NCBI RefSeq assembly: GCF_035046485.1
Contig: NC_085138.1
Span: 426,733,265 to 426,797,264, forward strand
Reading direction: 5' to 3'
DNA length: 64,000 nucleotides
From: Aedes albopictus
Lineage: Eukaryota; Arthropoda; Insecta; Diptera; Culicidae
Shown here: piece by piece, positions 11,224 through 24,414 of the stretch
Layout: every line of letters begins with the position of its first letter
Position numbering within the stretch: the first letter of the stretch is position 1
Notes under the pieces: model-generated
Databases searched by the model: none
Told to the model about the DNA's origin: nothing
The model's input: only the letters and a program-made list of their open reading frames with translations
Translations under genes and position numbers: made by a program

Positions 11224-12387
11224 GAACAATTTAGGAACAAATCGCAGGAGGAATTTTAAAAGAAATTCATAGAGGAATGTCTGAAGCAACACTTGCTAGA
11301 TTTTCCACATGAATTCTAAGTGAATTTTATAGAACTGAATCCTCGGGGGAGTTAGTTAAGCAATTTCTTGAAAAGTCTTTGGAATTAATCCTAGAAGAAG
11401 TTAAGGAAAAAACCGTAAACAAGTTTTGCAAGATTTTCTGGAAACCCCCTTGAGGAGTTTGTGAAAGCGTCTCTGAAAGGTTCTAAATATTCAATAAGGA
11501 TTCCTGAAGACATCCCTCAATGGAAATCCTGGACATTTTTTGAAAGAATTTCCGAAAGAATCCGTAGAAGTATTTCTTAAATAGTATCTGCCGAAGCTAT
11601 TGGAGGATAGTTCTGTAATGATTCCCAAAAAAGATCGACATTTATATTTCTATAGGAATTTCTAAGAAATATTTGATATAATTTGATAAAGATTCTGTGG
11701 AAAAATTTCTAGAGGATCCTGGGAGTAATTTCGACATGGTTTTCTGGAAAAAATATATACAGAAAGATATACTTGGAGCAATGTTTGCAGGAATCTGCTT
11801 CAAATTACTGAAGAAATATTTTGGGGCAATCCTGGAACCACTGAAAAAAAAAATGGGAAGTATCTCTACAGAAAATGTTTGGTAAAGGCTTTCTAGAGCC
11901 CTTGGAAATTTGGAGAAGTAATCCCAACAGGGTAATGAACTTTATAAAACGAGTTGTGCCTAGTTGTGATCAACTATTGTCCAACACAGCTCAATTGTGA
12001 CAGGTTATTTGACTAGCACCAAATTAAATATGGGTCATACCACAATATTCCTAAATAATGGACGCAGTGGTTAAAAGGCTCTACAGATGAGGGAACACAA
12101 ATCTCTAAAGGAACTCCTCCTGCTGGTGACATTCCTTCGGAAGCTTTTCAATGAAATCATTCGAGAACTTCCTAAAGGAATCCCAGGAATTTTCCAAAGA
12201 ATACCTGTATCAATTCCTAACAAATCTTGAGAGAAATTTTAAGGAAATCTCTGGGAAAAGCTTCTCAGGAATTCCTGGAAAAGTTTTTTAAATAAATCCA
12301 TGGAGAGATCACTGTAAGAATCCCTTGGAGGTTTTTTGAGGGGATATATTAAACTAATTTCAGAAAAAAAATCCTTAAGAAATATGC
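11224..12387. repeat. degenerate short palindromic repeat sequence
   Basis: GGAATTTCTAAG, GAATCCTCGG and similar words recur. An unrelated AT-rich stretch lies at about 11930-12080. No gene signal is seen. Confidence 0.4.
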
Positions 12388-13419
12388 ATAGGTACTAGGC
12401 TGCGGCTTATTTTGTTAAAGTTGTTGAAACCTGGAGTTCGTAAGCTCTTTTAGATTCAAATGACACAAAAAAAGAAACCTCTGAGTTTAAGCCAAAAATA
12501 TTGAGATTTAGAGGTCGCGCAAAAATTTTGACTTTAGAGTCCTATAACTTTTTAACCGTTTGACCAATTTTAAATTTTTTAGCTTGCTTTTGTAGCTTGT
12601 TTTGTGTTGCCTAAGAATGCTGTGAATAAACTGTACCTTAAAAAAAAAACCCAGATTAATCCACCTAGTGGTGATAGTGCCTTTCTCGTCGAATATGTAC
12701 TCATAAACTTTTCTTCGACGTTAGCCAAAATGTTCCTGAATCCTGAAAACACTTTACACTAGCAACAATTTTAACAAAGCCATCATCGATTTTCGAGGCT
12801 TATTGATGATACATATTCCGATGTTATGTTCAACAACAAAACAGAGCAGAAAAAGATCAGACCTCTCAGTTGACTGCTTGACCACCTTAACCCTAGTCAT
12901 TGTGACCCTATTCCATCCACTACGGCAGCGAGGTGAGCGTCAGCTAATGCTTGGAGAAGGTTAACTTTATTCACAATCACAGATCACTTTGTGATCTTCG
13001 CCAATGTTTATTTCAGCACACTTTAGGCTATATTTTATTATCATTGGTAACAGGATTCATGTAAAATTTGATCTTCCTACGAGGAAAATGCAGAAAATGT
13101 AAATTTTCCCAAATTGTGAGCAGTAATTTTAGAAGCATAAGGAGATTTTAGATTGAAAAACTGTATAGGGTTGACGCGATTAAATTATATTTTTATATAA
13201 AACGTTGATCCATCCTACTATACATTTACACCGCAGGAATCTGAAATGGTGTGGTTTGAACAGATCGCTTTGGTCACGATTTCGTTCTCTCGCATATATG
13301 AAGACTTTGATCATTTCTTCATTTATAATCTTACCCAACGTTTACATGCTATCAAAAAAGCCACAATTTGATTTATCGCTTTGACATTTATTTTGTTAAC
13401 CTTTATTATTCCGCTATTT

Positions 13420-15120
13420 GATGTGCAGCTTGCATGGGTTTGGTTAAATTTTACGTTTGACTACTTCCGGCGGGACACCTGGAACTGATTCCGGTTGTCT
13501 CAAATATGGTCTTAGACTATGTTTTTGTCAACTGTTCATCACGTGACCTGAAAAGCCGGAAGTTGATGTGATTTGAGGCTATTTTCTTGCTAACCGTTCG
13601 GCAAATTTTAGAAAATGCCGCGATTTTATGTATCGCATGCATGGTTTTGGTTCACTTCTATCAAATCACACCCGTAACCGATTCCGAACTACTGAGGCCT
13701 AAGACTATTTTCTTGTTGACTGTTCATCAGATTATCAAAAACGCCGCTATGGTTTAGTTCCTATCTATATTTTACCACTTCCGACGCGTTACTCGTCTTG
13801 TCACCAGTTCTGGAACACTACCGGTTCTCCCAAATATGGTCTGAGATTATTTGTTGGTTAACCGTTTATCTTGTTACTGAATAAGTCATCGATATGTCGC
13901 ATGTATTGGTTCTCTTTTACATTTGATTATTTCTGGCGGGACACCCGTAATCAGTTCCGTAACACACTGATAGGGCTTGCGTCTATTTTCTTGCAACTTT
14001 TCATCATGTTACCTAAAAAGCCGTGATTTGAGGTATCGCATGCATGGGTTTGGAGTCACTTCCGGCCTGGAACCGGTTGCGATACAGTACCGATAGTCTC
14101 TAAAATAGTCTGAGCCTATTTGCTTGCTAAAGTTTATTAGGTTATCAAAAAAGCCATGGCTTTGGTTCAATTTTATATTTAGCCGCTTTCGGAGGGAACT
14201 AGTTTCGGCACTACTGACAGTCCATAATGTGGTCTTAGCCTACTTCCTCAATAACCGGTCATCAAGTTGTCGAAAAAGCCGTGATTTGATTTGCCGCATG
14301 CAAGAGTTTTGTCACCTTTTAAATACGGCCACTTCCAGCGGAACACCCGGAATCGGTTCTGAAACACTACCGGTTCATATAAGGTCTGAGACTTTTTCTT
14401 GCTAACTGTTCATCAGGTTATCGAAAATGCCGTAGTTTGATGTGCCGCATGCATGGGTTTGGATCACTTTTATATATGACCACTTCCAGCGGGACATCCG
14501 GAACCGGTTCTGATACACTGCCGGTTCAGATATGGTCTGAGTCTTTTTTATGCCAACCTTTCATTGAGTTATCAAAAAAGTCGCGCTTTGATATATCGCA
14601 TGCATGGATATGGTTCACTTTTATATTTGGCCACTTCCTGCGGGACTCCCGGAACCAGTTCCGGAACACTACCGGTTCATATATGGTCTGAGACTGTTTT
14701 CTTGCTGACTGTTTATCAGGTTATCCAAAATACCGAAATTTGATGTGTCGCATGCATGGATTTGGTTCACTTCTATATTTGGCCACTTCCGGCGGGACTC
14801 CCGGAACCGGTTCCGGAACACTACCGGTTCAGATATGGTCTGAGACTGTTTTCTTGCTGATTGTTCATCAGGTTATCCAAAATGCCGCAATTTGATGTGT
14901 CGCATGCATGGATTTGGTTCACTTTCATATTTGGCCACTTCCGGTGGAACTCCGGGAACCGGTTCCGGAACACTACCGGTTCAGATATGGTCTGAGACTG
15001 TTTTATTGCTGACTGTTCATCAGGTTATCCAAAATGCCGCAGTTTGATGTGTCGCATGCATGTGTTTGTTACATTTTTATGTATGGCCCCTTCCAAGGGT
15101 ACTGGTCCGGAACACCTAAA
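13420..15120. repeat. about 150-bp tandem repeat, roughly 11 diverged units
   Basis: The word CGCATGCATGG recurs at about 14448, 14600, 14750, 14903 and 15053 with spacing near 152, and more diverged units extend left to about 13420. Each unit has a GGCCACTTCC word, a CCGGAACACTACCGG core and TGGTCTGAGACT. Units near the right end are the most alike. Confidence 0.75.
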
Positions 15121-15262
15121 TGGCCATATCTCCGGAACGGCTGAACCGATCCGAACCATTTTCAATAGGAAACAATGGGATCAGATTCCGCGTCGAATGA
15201 ACCATCGGTCATTGAAATCGGATGAGGTTTACTGCCAAAAAGTGATGTGAGTTTTTTTTTGT

Positions 15263-15325
15263 ACACACACATACAGACACACACACACACGCACACACAT
15301 ACACACACACATACACACACACAGA
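15263..15325. repeat. CA microsatellite
   Basis: An interrupted run of CA dinucleotides with scattered TA, GA and CG. It lies near the right end of the nested element. Confidence 0.9.
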
Positions 15326-16284
15326 CATCACCTCAATTCGTCGAGCTGAGTCGATCGGTATATGTGATTTGACCCTCCGGGCATTCTATCAAAAAGTCAT
15401 TTTTGGAGTGAACATATAGCCTTTCCAGTACACTTAGTGTACGAGAAAGGCAAAAACGTTTCAAAATAGATAAATACCAAAAACCGTTCAGAAACACGTA
15501 TTTTATTGAAAAAAAAACAGAATTTTGGCAACATTTTAATAGTTTTCATGCTTAGTTTCGGGCTGAAAGTGAAAAAAATATTCTCGATAATCATATGGAA
15601 GCCTTAAACTTCCGTTTTTTTAGTGTTCTGAATCAAAAAATATTTTTATGTTCAAAATACGAGAAAAAAAATCCTCCAATGTGATCCATATCCTTAAATA
15701 TGAGGCGAAGTAACTGGTTATGTGAAAAAATTGCAAATGATCGTCAAAACTCCAATTTTGTATGAAAAAAACAAGTTTTAAGGCATATTTTGGCAGATTT
15801 TGGTGAAAAGTATCACTACTACTTTGATGAAAAGTTTGTTCAGGACAAAGATAGGCAATAAAAATATCTACAAAAGCAAGCTAAAAAATTTAAAATTGGT
15901 CAAACGGGTAAAAAGTTATAGGACTCTAAAGTTACACATTTTTATAAAAAGAAGAAGAAAATTAATTAAATCTTCAAAAACTCATATTTTGCGTGACTTT
16001 GGAAAAAAATGATGTTCTACGAGCTTATTCGAAATTTAATTTATGAGAAATTCATAAAAAAAGATTGAAAGTCGGTTGAAAATTGAGAAAGTTATGGCAC
16101 TTGAAATGAAAACACCTTTTTATTATTAAAAAATCGGCTTTGAAGCGATTGCGCGACCTCTAAATCTCAATATTTTTGGCTTAAACTCAGAGGTTTCTCT
16201 TTTTGTGTCATTTGAATCCAAAAGAGCTTACGAATTCCAGGTTTCAACAACTTTTGAAAAATAAGCCGCAGAATAATAGGTACT

Positions 16285-18330
16285 TTCTAAATGATTTCCG
16301 AAAGGATTTTCTCAAAGAATCCCTGGAAGAATTGCTGAAGGAAACTTTAAAGAAATTTATGCATGTATTCTGAACTTTTGATTTTAAGAAGGATTTTTTT
16401 TTAATTATTTTATAGGTGTATTCTAACGTTTGCTAATTCTACACTTCTGAAGGAATCGCTGGACAAATACCTTCACGCATCTGTAGACATTTTATTTTTT
16501 TGAGAATGTCTATGAAAGGTTTTCTAGAGGAATCCTTGCAAAAATATTCCTCTAGTATGCAAAGATTTAAGACTACTTGCTCGAAAAAAATATCTAAAAA
16601 AAGTATAATGAAGTTTTGAAAGAATGAAGGAAATCCTGTATAAGTGTCTAAGAAGAGCATTTCTACCGAAAATGGCATTTTTTCTTCAAATTGTATATGT
16701 GTGATTTTTGATTGCCTCAAATATTGTGTATTCATTTTTCATGAACAAAATTTGCATTATTAGTTCGTGATTTTGACTCTAGTCTTCCTTTTGACGAGGG
16801 CCGAAGCAGAAAATCGTTGAAAATTTTCAAACAAACATCGGCAAAGTTTTGAGCAACTTGTCGTTTTATGTGGAGAACGTAAACACTGTAAAAAAAACTT
16901 CAAACGTCCATGGGTTTCTTCAGAAATTCCTCCTGGGATTCCTTAATTATTTCAGAAAACCCCTCAAAGATTCCAACAGAACATCGGGCATGGATTCCTA
17001 CATGAACTTCTTTAAACTTCCATGAAGCACGCTTGTTTGATCCTAAAACTGCTCCAAACTCGCACTGTATACGACGAGGTTTTTCGGTTATGTTGCATGC
17101 GCCCTGAAGGGTTAAACATTGCTGAATAAAGTCATCCAATAATTTTTCTAGAAATTTCCAAAGAAAGTCTCCCATTATTTTTTGTGGAGGTTTCTCTAAA
17201 AATTGCTCCAAAGATTTTTTTTTTCAAAAGTAGCAATTCCAGAAAAAAACACCAAGGCATCAACAATTGTCAAAACATAGGGACGAATCCCAAATGGTCG
17301 TTCTAGGGAATTGTAGACTGCAAAGGCTAACTTCCACCAATCGTTCTTTCAGAAACTATTGTTGTAATTTCCTGAGAGGTTCCTACATGTACGACTCTAT
17401 ATATTCAGGCATTTGTTAATAAATTTCTCCCGAAAACTTCCAGCGGCTTTTTTCTGGAAGTACATCCAGAGATTTCTCCGGAAGTTCCATCAGGCGTTTC
17501 TCCAGGGATTGATTAAGACTTATTCAGACCTAAAATCCTTTGAAGGAATTTTCAGGAATTCTTTCAGGAAGTTTAGGATTTTTTCCAAAGATTATCTCAG
17601 CAATTCCAGAAGAAATTACTCCAGAATCTATTCCTTGACGTTTTTAGGTATTTATCTAGAAATTGTTCTATGAATACCAGCAGAGGATATTCCAGTTCTT
17701 CCTTGTTAATTCCTGAAGGATTTTTTTTTGCATTTGAAGAATTTTCTTCAAACATTTCTCCAGGTACTTATCCCTCCAAATATTATTAACAAGAAGATAA
17801 AAAAATCTGAGATTTCCTCCAGCAGCATCTCCAGGATTTCGAAAAGGTTTTCCAAAGATACTTCCAAAAAACCCTCTAGGGATCACTAAGAAATTTCAAA
17901 ATTTCCGTAGTACATTTACCTGCAATTTCTGGTGACATTTAAAAGGTTTCCTGGAAAGGAATTCTGAAGTTCTTTTACGATTTTTTCAGAAACCATTCCA
18001 AAAATTTGTCAAACAACCTTTTCTGCAGAAGTTTCTTATGATTTATTTTCAAAGAATTAAGAGGGCATTTTCGAGAATTTCTCGAGTTTTTATCCCAGAC
18101 ATTCATTCAGGCATTTCTTCAGAGATAGTTTCTAATTTGTTTGGGATTTTTTTAAGCCTTTCAGAAAATCATCAAGAATTTCTTCAAGTAATCTCTTTCA
18201 GACAATCCTTATGGGATTTTCTTTAACTTCTTTCAGGGATTATTTCATTTATTATTCCAGTAATGTATTTTGTGTAACTTCTGGAAGAACTTCTCAAAAA
18301 AAATCTATGAAGAATATTTGAAACAATCGC
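16285..18330. repeat. degenerate short palindromic repeat sequence
   Basis: Words such as AATTTCTCC, TTCCAGAAATT and GGATTTCTTC recur without a fixed register. The direction of the words changes along the block. There is no coding signal. Confidence 0.4.
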
Positions 18331-18359
18331 AGCAGCAGAAGAAATTCCGATCTGAACCC

Positions 18360-18475
18360 AAAAACTCGCCAATATCTTGAATTTCATCAATCTGACGCAA
18401 AACCTGCATTCAGAACCCTAAAACTCGCCAATATCTTGAATTTCATCAATCTGACGCAAAACCTGCATTCAGATG
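18360..18475. repeat. tandem duplication of about 58 bp
   Basis: Two adjacent near-identical copies share AAACTCGCCAATATCTTG, ATTTCATCAATCTGACGC and AAAACCTGCATTCAGA. The copies differ only at the junction, indicating a recent local duplication. Confidence 0.85.
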
Positions 18476-20221
18476 ATCGAATGGTATTGTATTCAGCTTT
18501 TAATTTATGGAAAAAGATTTGTAATTGGTTGAACAAAACGCAAGATATTTGAATTTTAGTAAATTCCATATTTTTAAAAGTTGTAAAACTTGATATTGAG
18601 CTAAAACTCAAAAACCGCTCTACTTAAAAATTTTTGAAGCGCGGTTTCGAAATCAGTGCTAAATTGTACTTCAAAAATTTTGGTCGTTGACAGAAGTTCA
18701 CGTCTTTCGATTTATTTTGTAAACTAGTGTTATCAAACATTGTGCCTCGGCATCAATGCTGCGAACTGGAATTCACAAACCGATTACGTGTTGATTCACA
18801 GCACATTCTAGTTTCTTCGAGCAATTCTCGTGCAAGGTATTAGAGTGGCAGACAGCACCACCACTGTAAATAACTAATACTTTTCTGCTGAGCTCATTAT
18901 CTGCAACCTGGCAGCCATTGTTGATGGATCGTTATTTACGCCTACAAACTGTGCTCGTTCGAATGAAAACGAGAAATTTTCAACAGCCATTGTTTGAGCT
19001 TAAATGTAATGTAAAAACCGAAGTCGTTGGTCGTCATTAAATGATTGAATATCTGTTTCTACCGTTTCTGTTAAAAAGTTTAAAACCGTAAGTGATGATT
19101 GGGAGAAACAACAATGCAATTGTTACTTCGTTCTCAAGTCCCTTTCATGCAAGAAAGACCAATTGTCATTACTTGAACTGTTTTTGTGCTCATTGGTCAC
19201 GTTTACTAATTCACGTTTCGTTCTGCTCCGGAAGCTTGTTTCAATGTCCTTCCAGTAACTGCAGTCGTTCTACATGTAACAAAAACGTCCAAATATCTCA
19301 CCTAGCAGTGTTGCATTGTGTTTCTATTTGCTTAACATTTTTTAAACGAAATCGTTCCTAGCTTAAAAATATGAACGTAGAAACTAAATCTTATAACAGT
19401 TTTTAATTTAGGCGCTGTCATAAACTGCGTAAACTCATATCAGGCCCACTCAAAACCCCCTTCTCCTTGTAAAGTTATGTTCGTACAAAACTTTCGGAAG
19501 TTGTATCGCAGACCTTGGCTAGATACCTTTGACTAGGCTCCTCCTATAAGAGCCTTCGTGGTTTACATAACAGATATGATTTTCTTTCATTATAAGACTC
19601 AGATCAAAAGAGTCTGTCATTCAGTCATTCGTTAATTTTAAGAACCTTTTGTCATTCACCATTCAAAATGGATTCTGCACCCTTTCAGTTAGCTTGAGTA
19701 CATGGAAAGCTGAAAAAAAAACACAATTCTCAAAAGCACACTCGTACGGTAGAAGGCACTTGAATTCCTTTCGGTCGATGTAGTGAACCTGTCGATACGG
19801 ATTGATTTATGTTTCACATTTTTTCTCCCATCTAGCTGTTGTACCTACTCATTCGTACGTGCTGGCTGCAGAACTACTGGTTGATGGCTGTTTGTCAATT
19901 TTCTGCACAGCAATTTCGTATGCTTCTGTGGGAATTGCACGAACGAGGGGTTCCAATGTATTGTAATCGATGCTGGAAGATGTGTTTTATTTTTGTTATT
20001 CTGGAAAAAGTCTGATTCCAATGGAAGGTAAATCTTCAGGCTTCAACGAATTTCAAATTTCCTCATCGTGTATCCCCTCGGATGTTGTAGAATTGTTAAC
20101 AATTCCAACCATTTTCTCCCCTGGCTTCACCTCCGGGAAACCAGGCTTCTTCCATCAACCACTCGTACCTAGCAGAAAAACGTGATTCCAACTCATTCGA
20201 TACACATGCAACAGAACAAGG
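18476..20221. other. intron sequence without recognised repeats
   Basis: Composition is mixed and mostly unique-looking. No exon with matching splice phase or recognisable domain is seen, and no inverted-repeat boundaries were found. Confidence 0.35.
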
Positions 20222-20500
20222 CCCATATAGCCGCGGCGGTAAACGCACGGGTATTCAGCATGACCATGCTGAGGGTGATGGGTTCGATTCCCGGTCGGTC
20301 CAGGATCTTTTCGTAAAGGAAATTTCCTTGACTTCCTTGGGCATAGAGTATCTTCGTGCCTGCCACACGATATACACATGCAAAATGGTCATTGGCAGAG
20401 GAAGCTCTCAGTTAATAACTGTGGAAGTGCTCATAGAACACTAAGCTGAGAAGCAGGCTTTGTCCCAGTGAGGACGTTACGCCAAGAAGAGGAGAGGAGG
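20222..20500 (+). mobile_element. tRNA-derived SINE (Feilai-type)
   Basis: The head has an A-box-like TAGCCGCGGCGG at 20228-20239 and a perfect B box, GGTTCGATTCC, within 20280-20292. The body has the familiar Aedes phrases TGCCACACGATATACACATG, CTCTCAGTTAATAACTGTGG and CTAAGCTGAGAAGCAGGC. The purine-rich tail AGAAGAGGAGAGGAGG ends the element. The body phrases are recalled from the Feilai family. It is not a functional tRNA gene. Confidence 0.8.
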
Positions 20501-21440
20501 CAACAGAACTTCAGCCTGCCACGGTAGGTACTGAGTTGGTCTGGTTTATGCGCTCCGTTGAACCTTGCAGCAGCTAGAGCTTCTCAATAACCCAGTACTG
20601 CACGTCAGAAGGCCCAATGGCCACACAGCACCTACCAACATACAAGTGGGAGATATATCGATTCCTCCCGAGAAGAGGAACAAGGTGCAACAGCTCACCT
20701 CACACAAACACACATGAGAGCAAAAACGAAAAAAAAAAAACCTTCCCTCCAAACCCATTACTTCAATAAGGTTGGCACAAACCTTCCGGTCCGATGCGAA
20801 TCCAATGCAATCCACTTTTCTTCGGCAAATGGAATCACAGTTGTAAACCGATACCCGATGCGGAGAATTGGAAGCACTTTGGAGAACGAGAACTGTGGGT
20901 TCTTTGGAGGCCGGGAGATGTGTTCCAGCCAGGGTTGGGCTGGCTGGCTGGTGTGTTCGAGTGCAACAGGATTTCGTGCAGTGGTCTTTCAACCAATCTA
21001 CGAAAGTATGTTCGGTGTTTGCTTTTCAGCAAAAGATTCGATATGTGTTTGGCTGAGAACCGCTTTGTGGATGCACAACACAAGAAAAAGAAAGACCTTG
21101 AATTTTCGCTTGTATCAAAAACATTTCAACTTCAAACTGTATCTTCAAAAAGTCAAAACTTGATTACCCTTGAACGAAAATATCAATCATCTTTAAACTC
21201 AACCACTTTATGGAACAAAAATTAGATCAGACAGAGTGGAGGTTCGTGATGGCTTCGTGTTTCAATTATCTTACAAATGCAATATGTTTGCTTGGAATGC
21301 AAGTTAAAGCAGACTTACTAAATCCTTGAAAAAAGAAATCGAAAATAAATTCAAGTTCCAAAAGGTTAGCTTCGAAGCTCTCGGAGGATTTTCTTTTGCA
21401 GAATTCATGGAATATGTTGTTCAGAACTTTCTGCCAAGAA
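20501..21440. other. intron sequence without recognised repeats; left edge of satellite decays into it
   Basis: Several overlapping frames of 60-149 codons on both strands occur at 20546-21225. None has a domain, splice phase or codon pattern I can support. From about 21270 diverged GAATCC/GGATT words of the satellite begin to appear. Confidence 0.35.
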
Positions 21441-23306
21441 TCCTCGTAAAATTCTGCCGAGAATTCTCGAAGAATTCTGTCGAAAATCCTTGAAGGGCTC
21501 TGTCGAGAATCCTTGAAAGATTTTGTCAAGAGTCCTCGAGGAACTCTGTCGAGAATCCTCATAGGATCCTGTAGAAAATCTTCAAAGGATTATGTCGAGA
21601 ATCCTCGAAGGATTTTGTCAAGAATCCTCGAAGGATTCTGTCGAGAATCCTCGAAGGATTCTGTCGAGAATCCTCGAAGGATTCTGTCGAGAATCCTAGA
21701 AGGATTCTGTCGAGAATCCTCGAAGGATTCTGTCGAGAATCCTCGAAGGATTCTGTCGAGAATCCTCGAAGGATTCTGTCGAGAGTCCTCTTAGGATTCT
21801 GTCGAGAATCCTCTTAGGATTCTGTCGAGAATGCTCTCAGGATTCTGTCGAGAATCCTCTCAGGATTCTGTCGAGAATCCTCTCAGGATTCTGTCGAGAA
21901 TCCTCTCAGGATTCTGTCGAGAATCCTCTCAGGATTCTGTCGAGAATCCTCTCAGGATTCTGTCGAGAATCCTCTCAGGATTCTGTCGAGAATCCTCTCA
22001 GGATTCTGTCGAGAATCCTCTCAGGATTCTGTCGAGAATCCTCTCAGGATTCTGTCGAGAATCCTCTCAGGATTCTGTCGAGAATCCTCTCAGGATTCTG
22101 TCGAGAATCCTCTCAGGATTCTGTCGAGAATCCTCTCAGGATTCTGTCGAGAATCCTCTCAGGATTCTGTCGAGAATCCTCTCAGGATTTTGTCGAGAAT
22201 CCTCTCAGGATTTTGTCGAGAATCCTCTCAGGATTCTGTCGAGAATCCTCTCAGGATTCTGTCGAGAATCCTCTCAGGATTCTGTCGAGAATCCTCTCAG
22301 GATTCTGTCGAGAATCCTCTCAGGATTCTGTCGAGAATCCTCTCAGGATTCTGTCGAGAATCCTCTCAGGATTCTGTCGAGAATCCTCTCAGGATTCTGT
22401 CGAGAATCCTCTCAGGATTCTGTCGAGAATCCTCTCAGGATTCTGTCGAGAATCCTCTCAGGATTCTGTCGAGAATCCTCTCAGGATTCTGTCGAGAATC
22501 CTCTCAGGATTCTGTCGAGAATCCTCTCAGGATTCTGTCGAGAATCCTCTCAGGATTCTGTCGAGAATCCTCTCAGGATTCTGTCGAGAATCCTCTCAGG
22601 ATTCTGTCGAGAATCCTCTCAGGATTCTGTCGAGAATCCTCTCAGGATTCTGTCGAGAATCCTCTCAGGATTCTGTCGAGAATCCTCTCAGGATTCTGTC
22701 GAGAATCCTCTCAGGATTCTGCCGAGAATCCTCTCAGGATTCTGTCGAGAATCCTCTCAGGATTCTGTCGAGAATCCTCTCAGGATTCTGTCGAGAATCC
22801 TCTCAGGATTCTGTCGAGAATCCTCTCAGGATTCTGTCGAGAATCCTCTCAGGATTCTGTCGAGAATCCTCTCAGGATTCTGTCGAGAATCCTCTCAGGA
22901 TTCTGTCGAGAATCCTCTCAGGATTCTGTCGAGAATCCTCTCAGGATTCTGTCGAGAATCCTCTCAGGATTCTGTCGAGAATCCTCTCAGGATTCTGTCA
23001 AGAATCCTCTCAGGATTCTGTCGAGAATCCTCTCAGGATTCTGTCGAGAATCCTCTCAGGATTCTGTCGAGAATCCTCTCAGGATTCTGTCGAGAATCCT
23101 CGAAGGATTCTGTAGACAATCCTTTGAGGATTCTTCACAGAATCCTTTGGGGATTCTCCACAGAATCCTTTGGGGATTTTCCACAGAATCCTTTGGGGAT
23201 TCTCCACAGAATCCTTTGGGGATTCTCCACTGAATCCTTTGGGGATTCTCCACAGAATCCTTTGGGGATTCTCCACAGAATCCTTTGGGGATTCTCCACA
23301 GAATCC
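21441..23306. repeat. 23-bp palindromic satellite, left part (about 80 units)
   Basis: Each 23-bp unit is two 7-base arms, GGATTCT and its complement AGAATCC, separated alternately by a 4-base and a 5-base spacer. From about 21815 to 23100 the spacers are GTCG and TCTCA. Near 21486-21800 the 5-base spacer is mostly CGAAG. From about 23105 they become CCAC and TTTGG, the complementary orientation. ATCC positions at 21486, 21555, 21601, 21854, 22935, 23050, 23119 and 23303 all differ by multiples of 23, so no indel is visible over 1.8 kb. A one-base slip occurs near 21441-21486. The left edge is diverged and the centre almost uniform. Confidence 0.95.
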
Positions 23307-24414
23307 TGAAACGTCTTTGACCTCGGGAGCTCGTGCGGTCCCAGAAGGAGACCTGCTTAGACCCCAAGCTGCTGGTCTGACCGTCGGCAGCTTCCGGGGT
23401 GGGCGCGAAAGGCCTCTTTTGCTCCCGAGTCCCAGGGCGTTGAAACGAGGGAGAGTTTTCGGATGACCGGGGAATGTGGAAAAGGTACTCACGTTTCAAA
23501 TCAATCGGGTGTATTTCTGCAACTGAGGCCAACCTTGACAATAGCGTGGGCGTGCCGAAGCTTTCTGGGGTCCCGCCGGTAATGCTGGGCGCGGACGTCG
23601 CGTCGGCTGATGGGGTTCTGGGAGCTCGCGAGCCTAGCATGGCAGGCTCCGTTATGTCCATCCCCGGCGTTGTTCCGGGGCTATTGACTCTGCTGGTATC
23701 TCAGTCAAGGAGCCGGGCTGCCCTGGCGGGTTAGCTTGACATAATCGATCGGCACAGGAGTAGTACACGTGAGGGGGGGGGGTGTCTGCTGTCTTCCGAT
23801 GAGGCACGAGGATCCCTTCTGCCTATCTCGACGAAGAGCGTAGAGCGCCGAATTCTCGGCTGTTAATGTTCGGATTCCCCGAACACTGATGGCTGTCGTT
23901 GTCCTCGGTGGTTCGACTGTATTTCCACGTGGACCGTGGATGGAAAACGCGCCTCCGCTAGGGAGACGCCACGGAGTTGGTATTTTGTTTTAACCTGGAG
24001 TTTGCTCCGCCTTTACAGAGCAGCTGACGAGGGCCCTCCACCGTCCACACAAAAGGGGGGGGGGGGTTGTGCGGATTATGTTACACTTCCCAAGAACACT
24101 GACCGGCCCGATTATCCCGAACTTTCGAGCGCGGCACGTCCGTGCGGTGGAGACCGCTCAAACCGACTGCCTTGCATCCCAATCGAATGTTCGTCTCTTC
24201 GGCTCGCTCCGTTCTTTCGGGAGTTTTCGTCTATATCCGCTGCCCGCCGAATGACTGTCAACTTCATGCCTGACGAAGTTTGTTAGCACCACCCACGCAT
24301 TGCTGCTGGTGCTACCGCTCAGTGCATTTAAAAGCGACGTTGATGTAGGGAAATTAAGCTTCCTTTTTCCCTAGTCATTAACCACGTAAAATGTTACCAT
24401 TTAGGACGGTAACA
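23307..24414 (-). repeat. 3' LTR (1108 bp)
   Basis: On the + strand it runs from TGAAACG to GGTAACA, that is TG...CA ends on the minus strand. It contains G tracts of about 10 and 12 bases and a 118-codon minus-strand open frame from 23661 that is shared with the other LTR. It differs from the 5' LTR mainly in G-tract length. Confidence 0.9.

Larger units (their letters stand above)
12645..15455. mobile_element. nested repeat element with TGCCTTTCTCGT ends
   Basis: Inside the MULE-like element a block begins with CACCTAGTGGTGATAGTGCC then TTTCTCGT and closes with GTACGAGAAAGGC, a short inverted pair. It contains a 150-bp tandem array, a unique tail and a CA microsatellite. A related end in reverse orientation is at about 56690-56735 (CAAGAAAGGC then CACCACCTAGG). 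I believe this family is common in Aedes, but I cannot name it. Boundaries are approximate. Confidence 0.5.
12397..16275. mobile_element. large long-TIR element, 9-bp duplication (MULE-like)
   Basis: ATAGGTACT is present at 12388-12396 and 16276-16284, a 9-bp target duplication. The ends CTGCGGCTTATTTT and AAAATAAGCCGCAG start long inverted repeats. The left arm (12397 to about 12640) matches the right arm (about 15850-16275) in words such as GTTGTTGAAACCTGG, CAAATGACACAAAAA and TATAACTTTTTA. The right arm carries about 170 bp that the left lacks. Long arms plus a 9-bp duplication are hallmarks of Mutator-like elements. No transposase frame remains, and a second repeat element sits inside. 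Confidence 0.65.

Noticed and set aside
20222..20300. tRNA gene on the + strand
   Set aside because: Same reason; Feilai-type SINE head without a foldable cloverleaf.
20546..21225. Cluster of overlapping 60-149 codon frames as a possible gene
   Set aside because: Frames overlap on both strands, carry no domain, and have no splice phase agreeing with the known exons.
21513..23309. Frames of 300-492 codons at the left satellite part
   Set aside because: Same cause as above; three shifted copies of the same repeat peptide occur on one strand.
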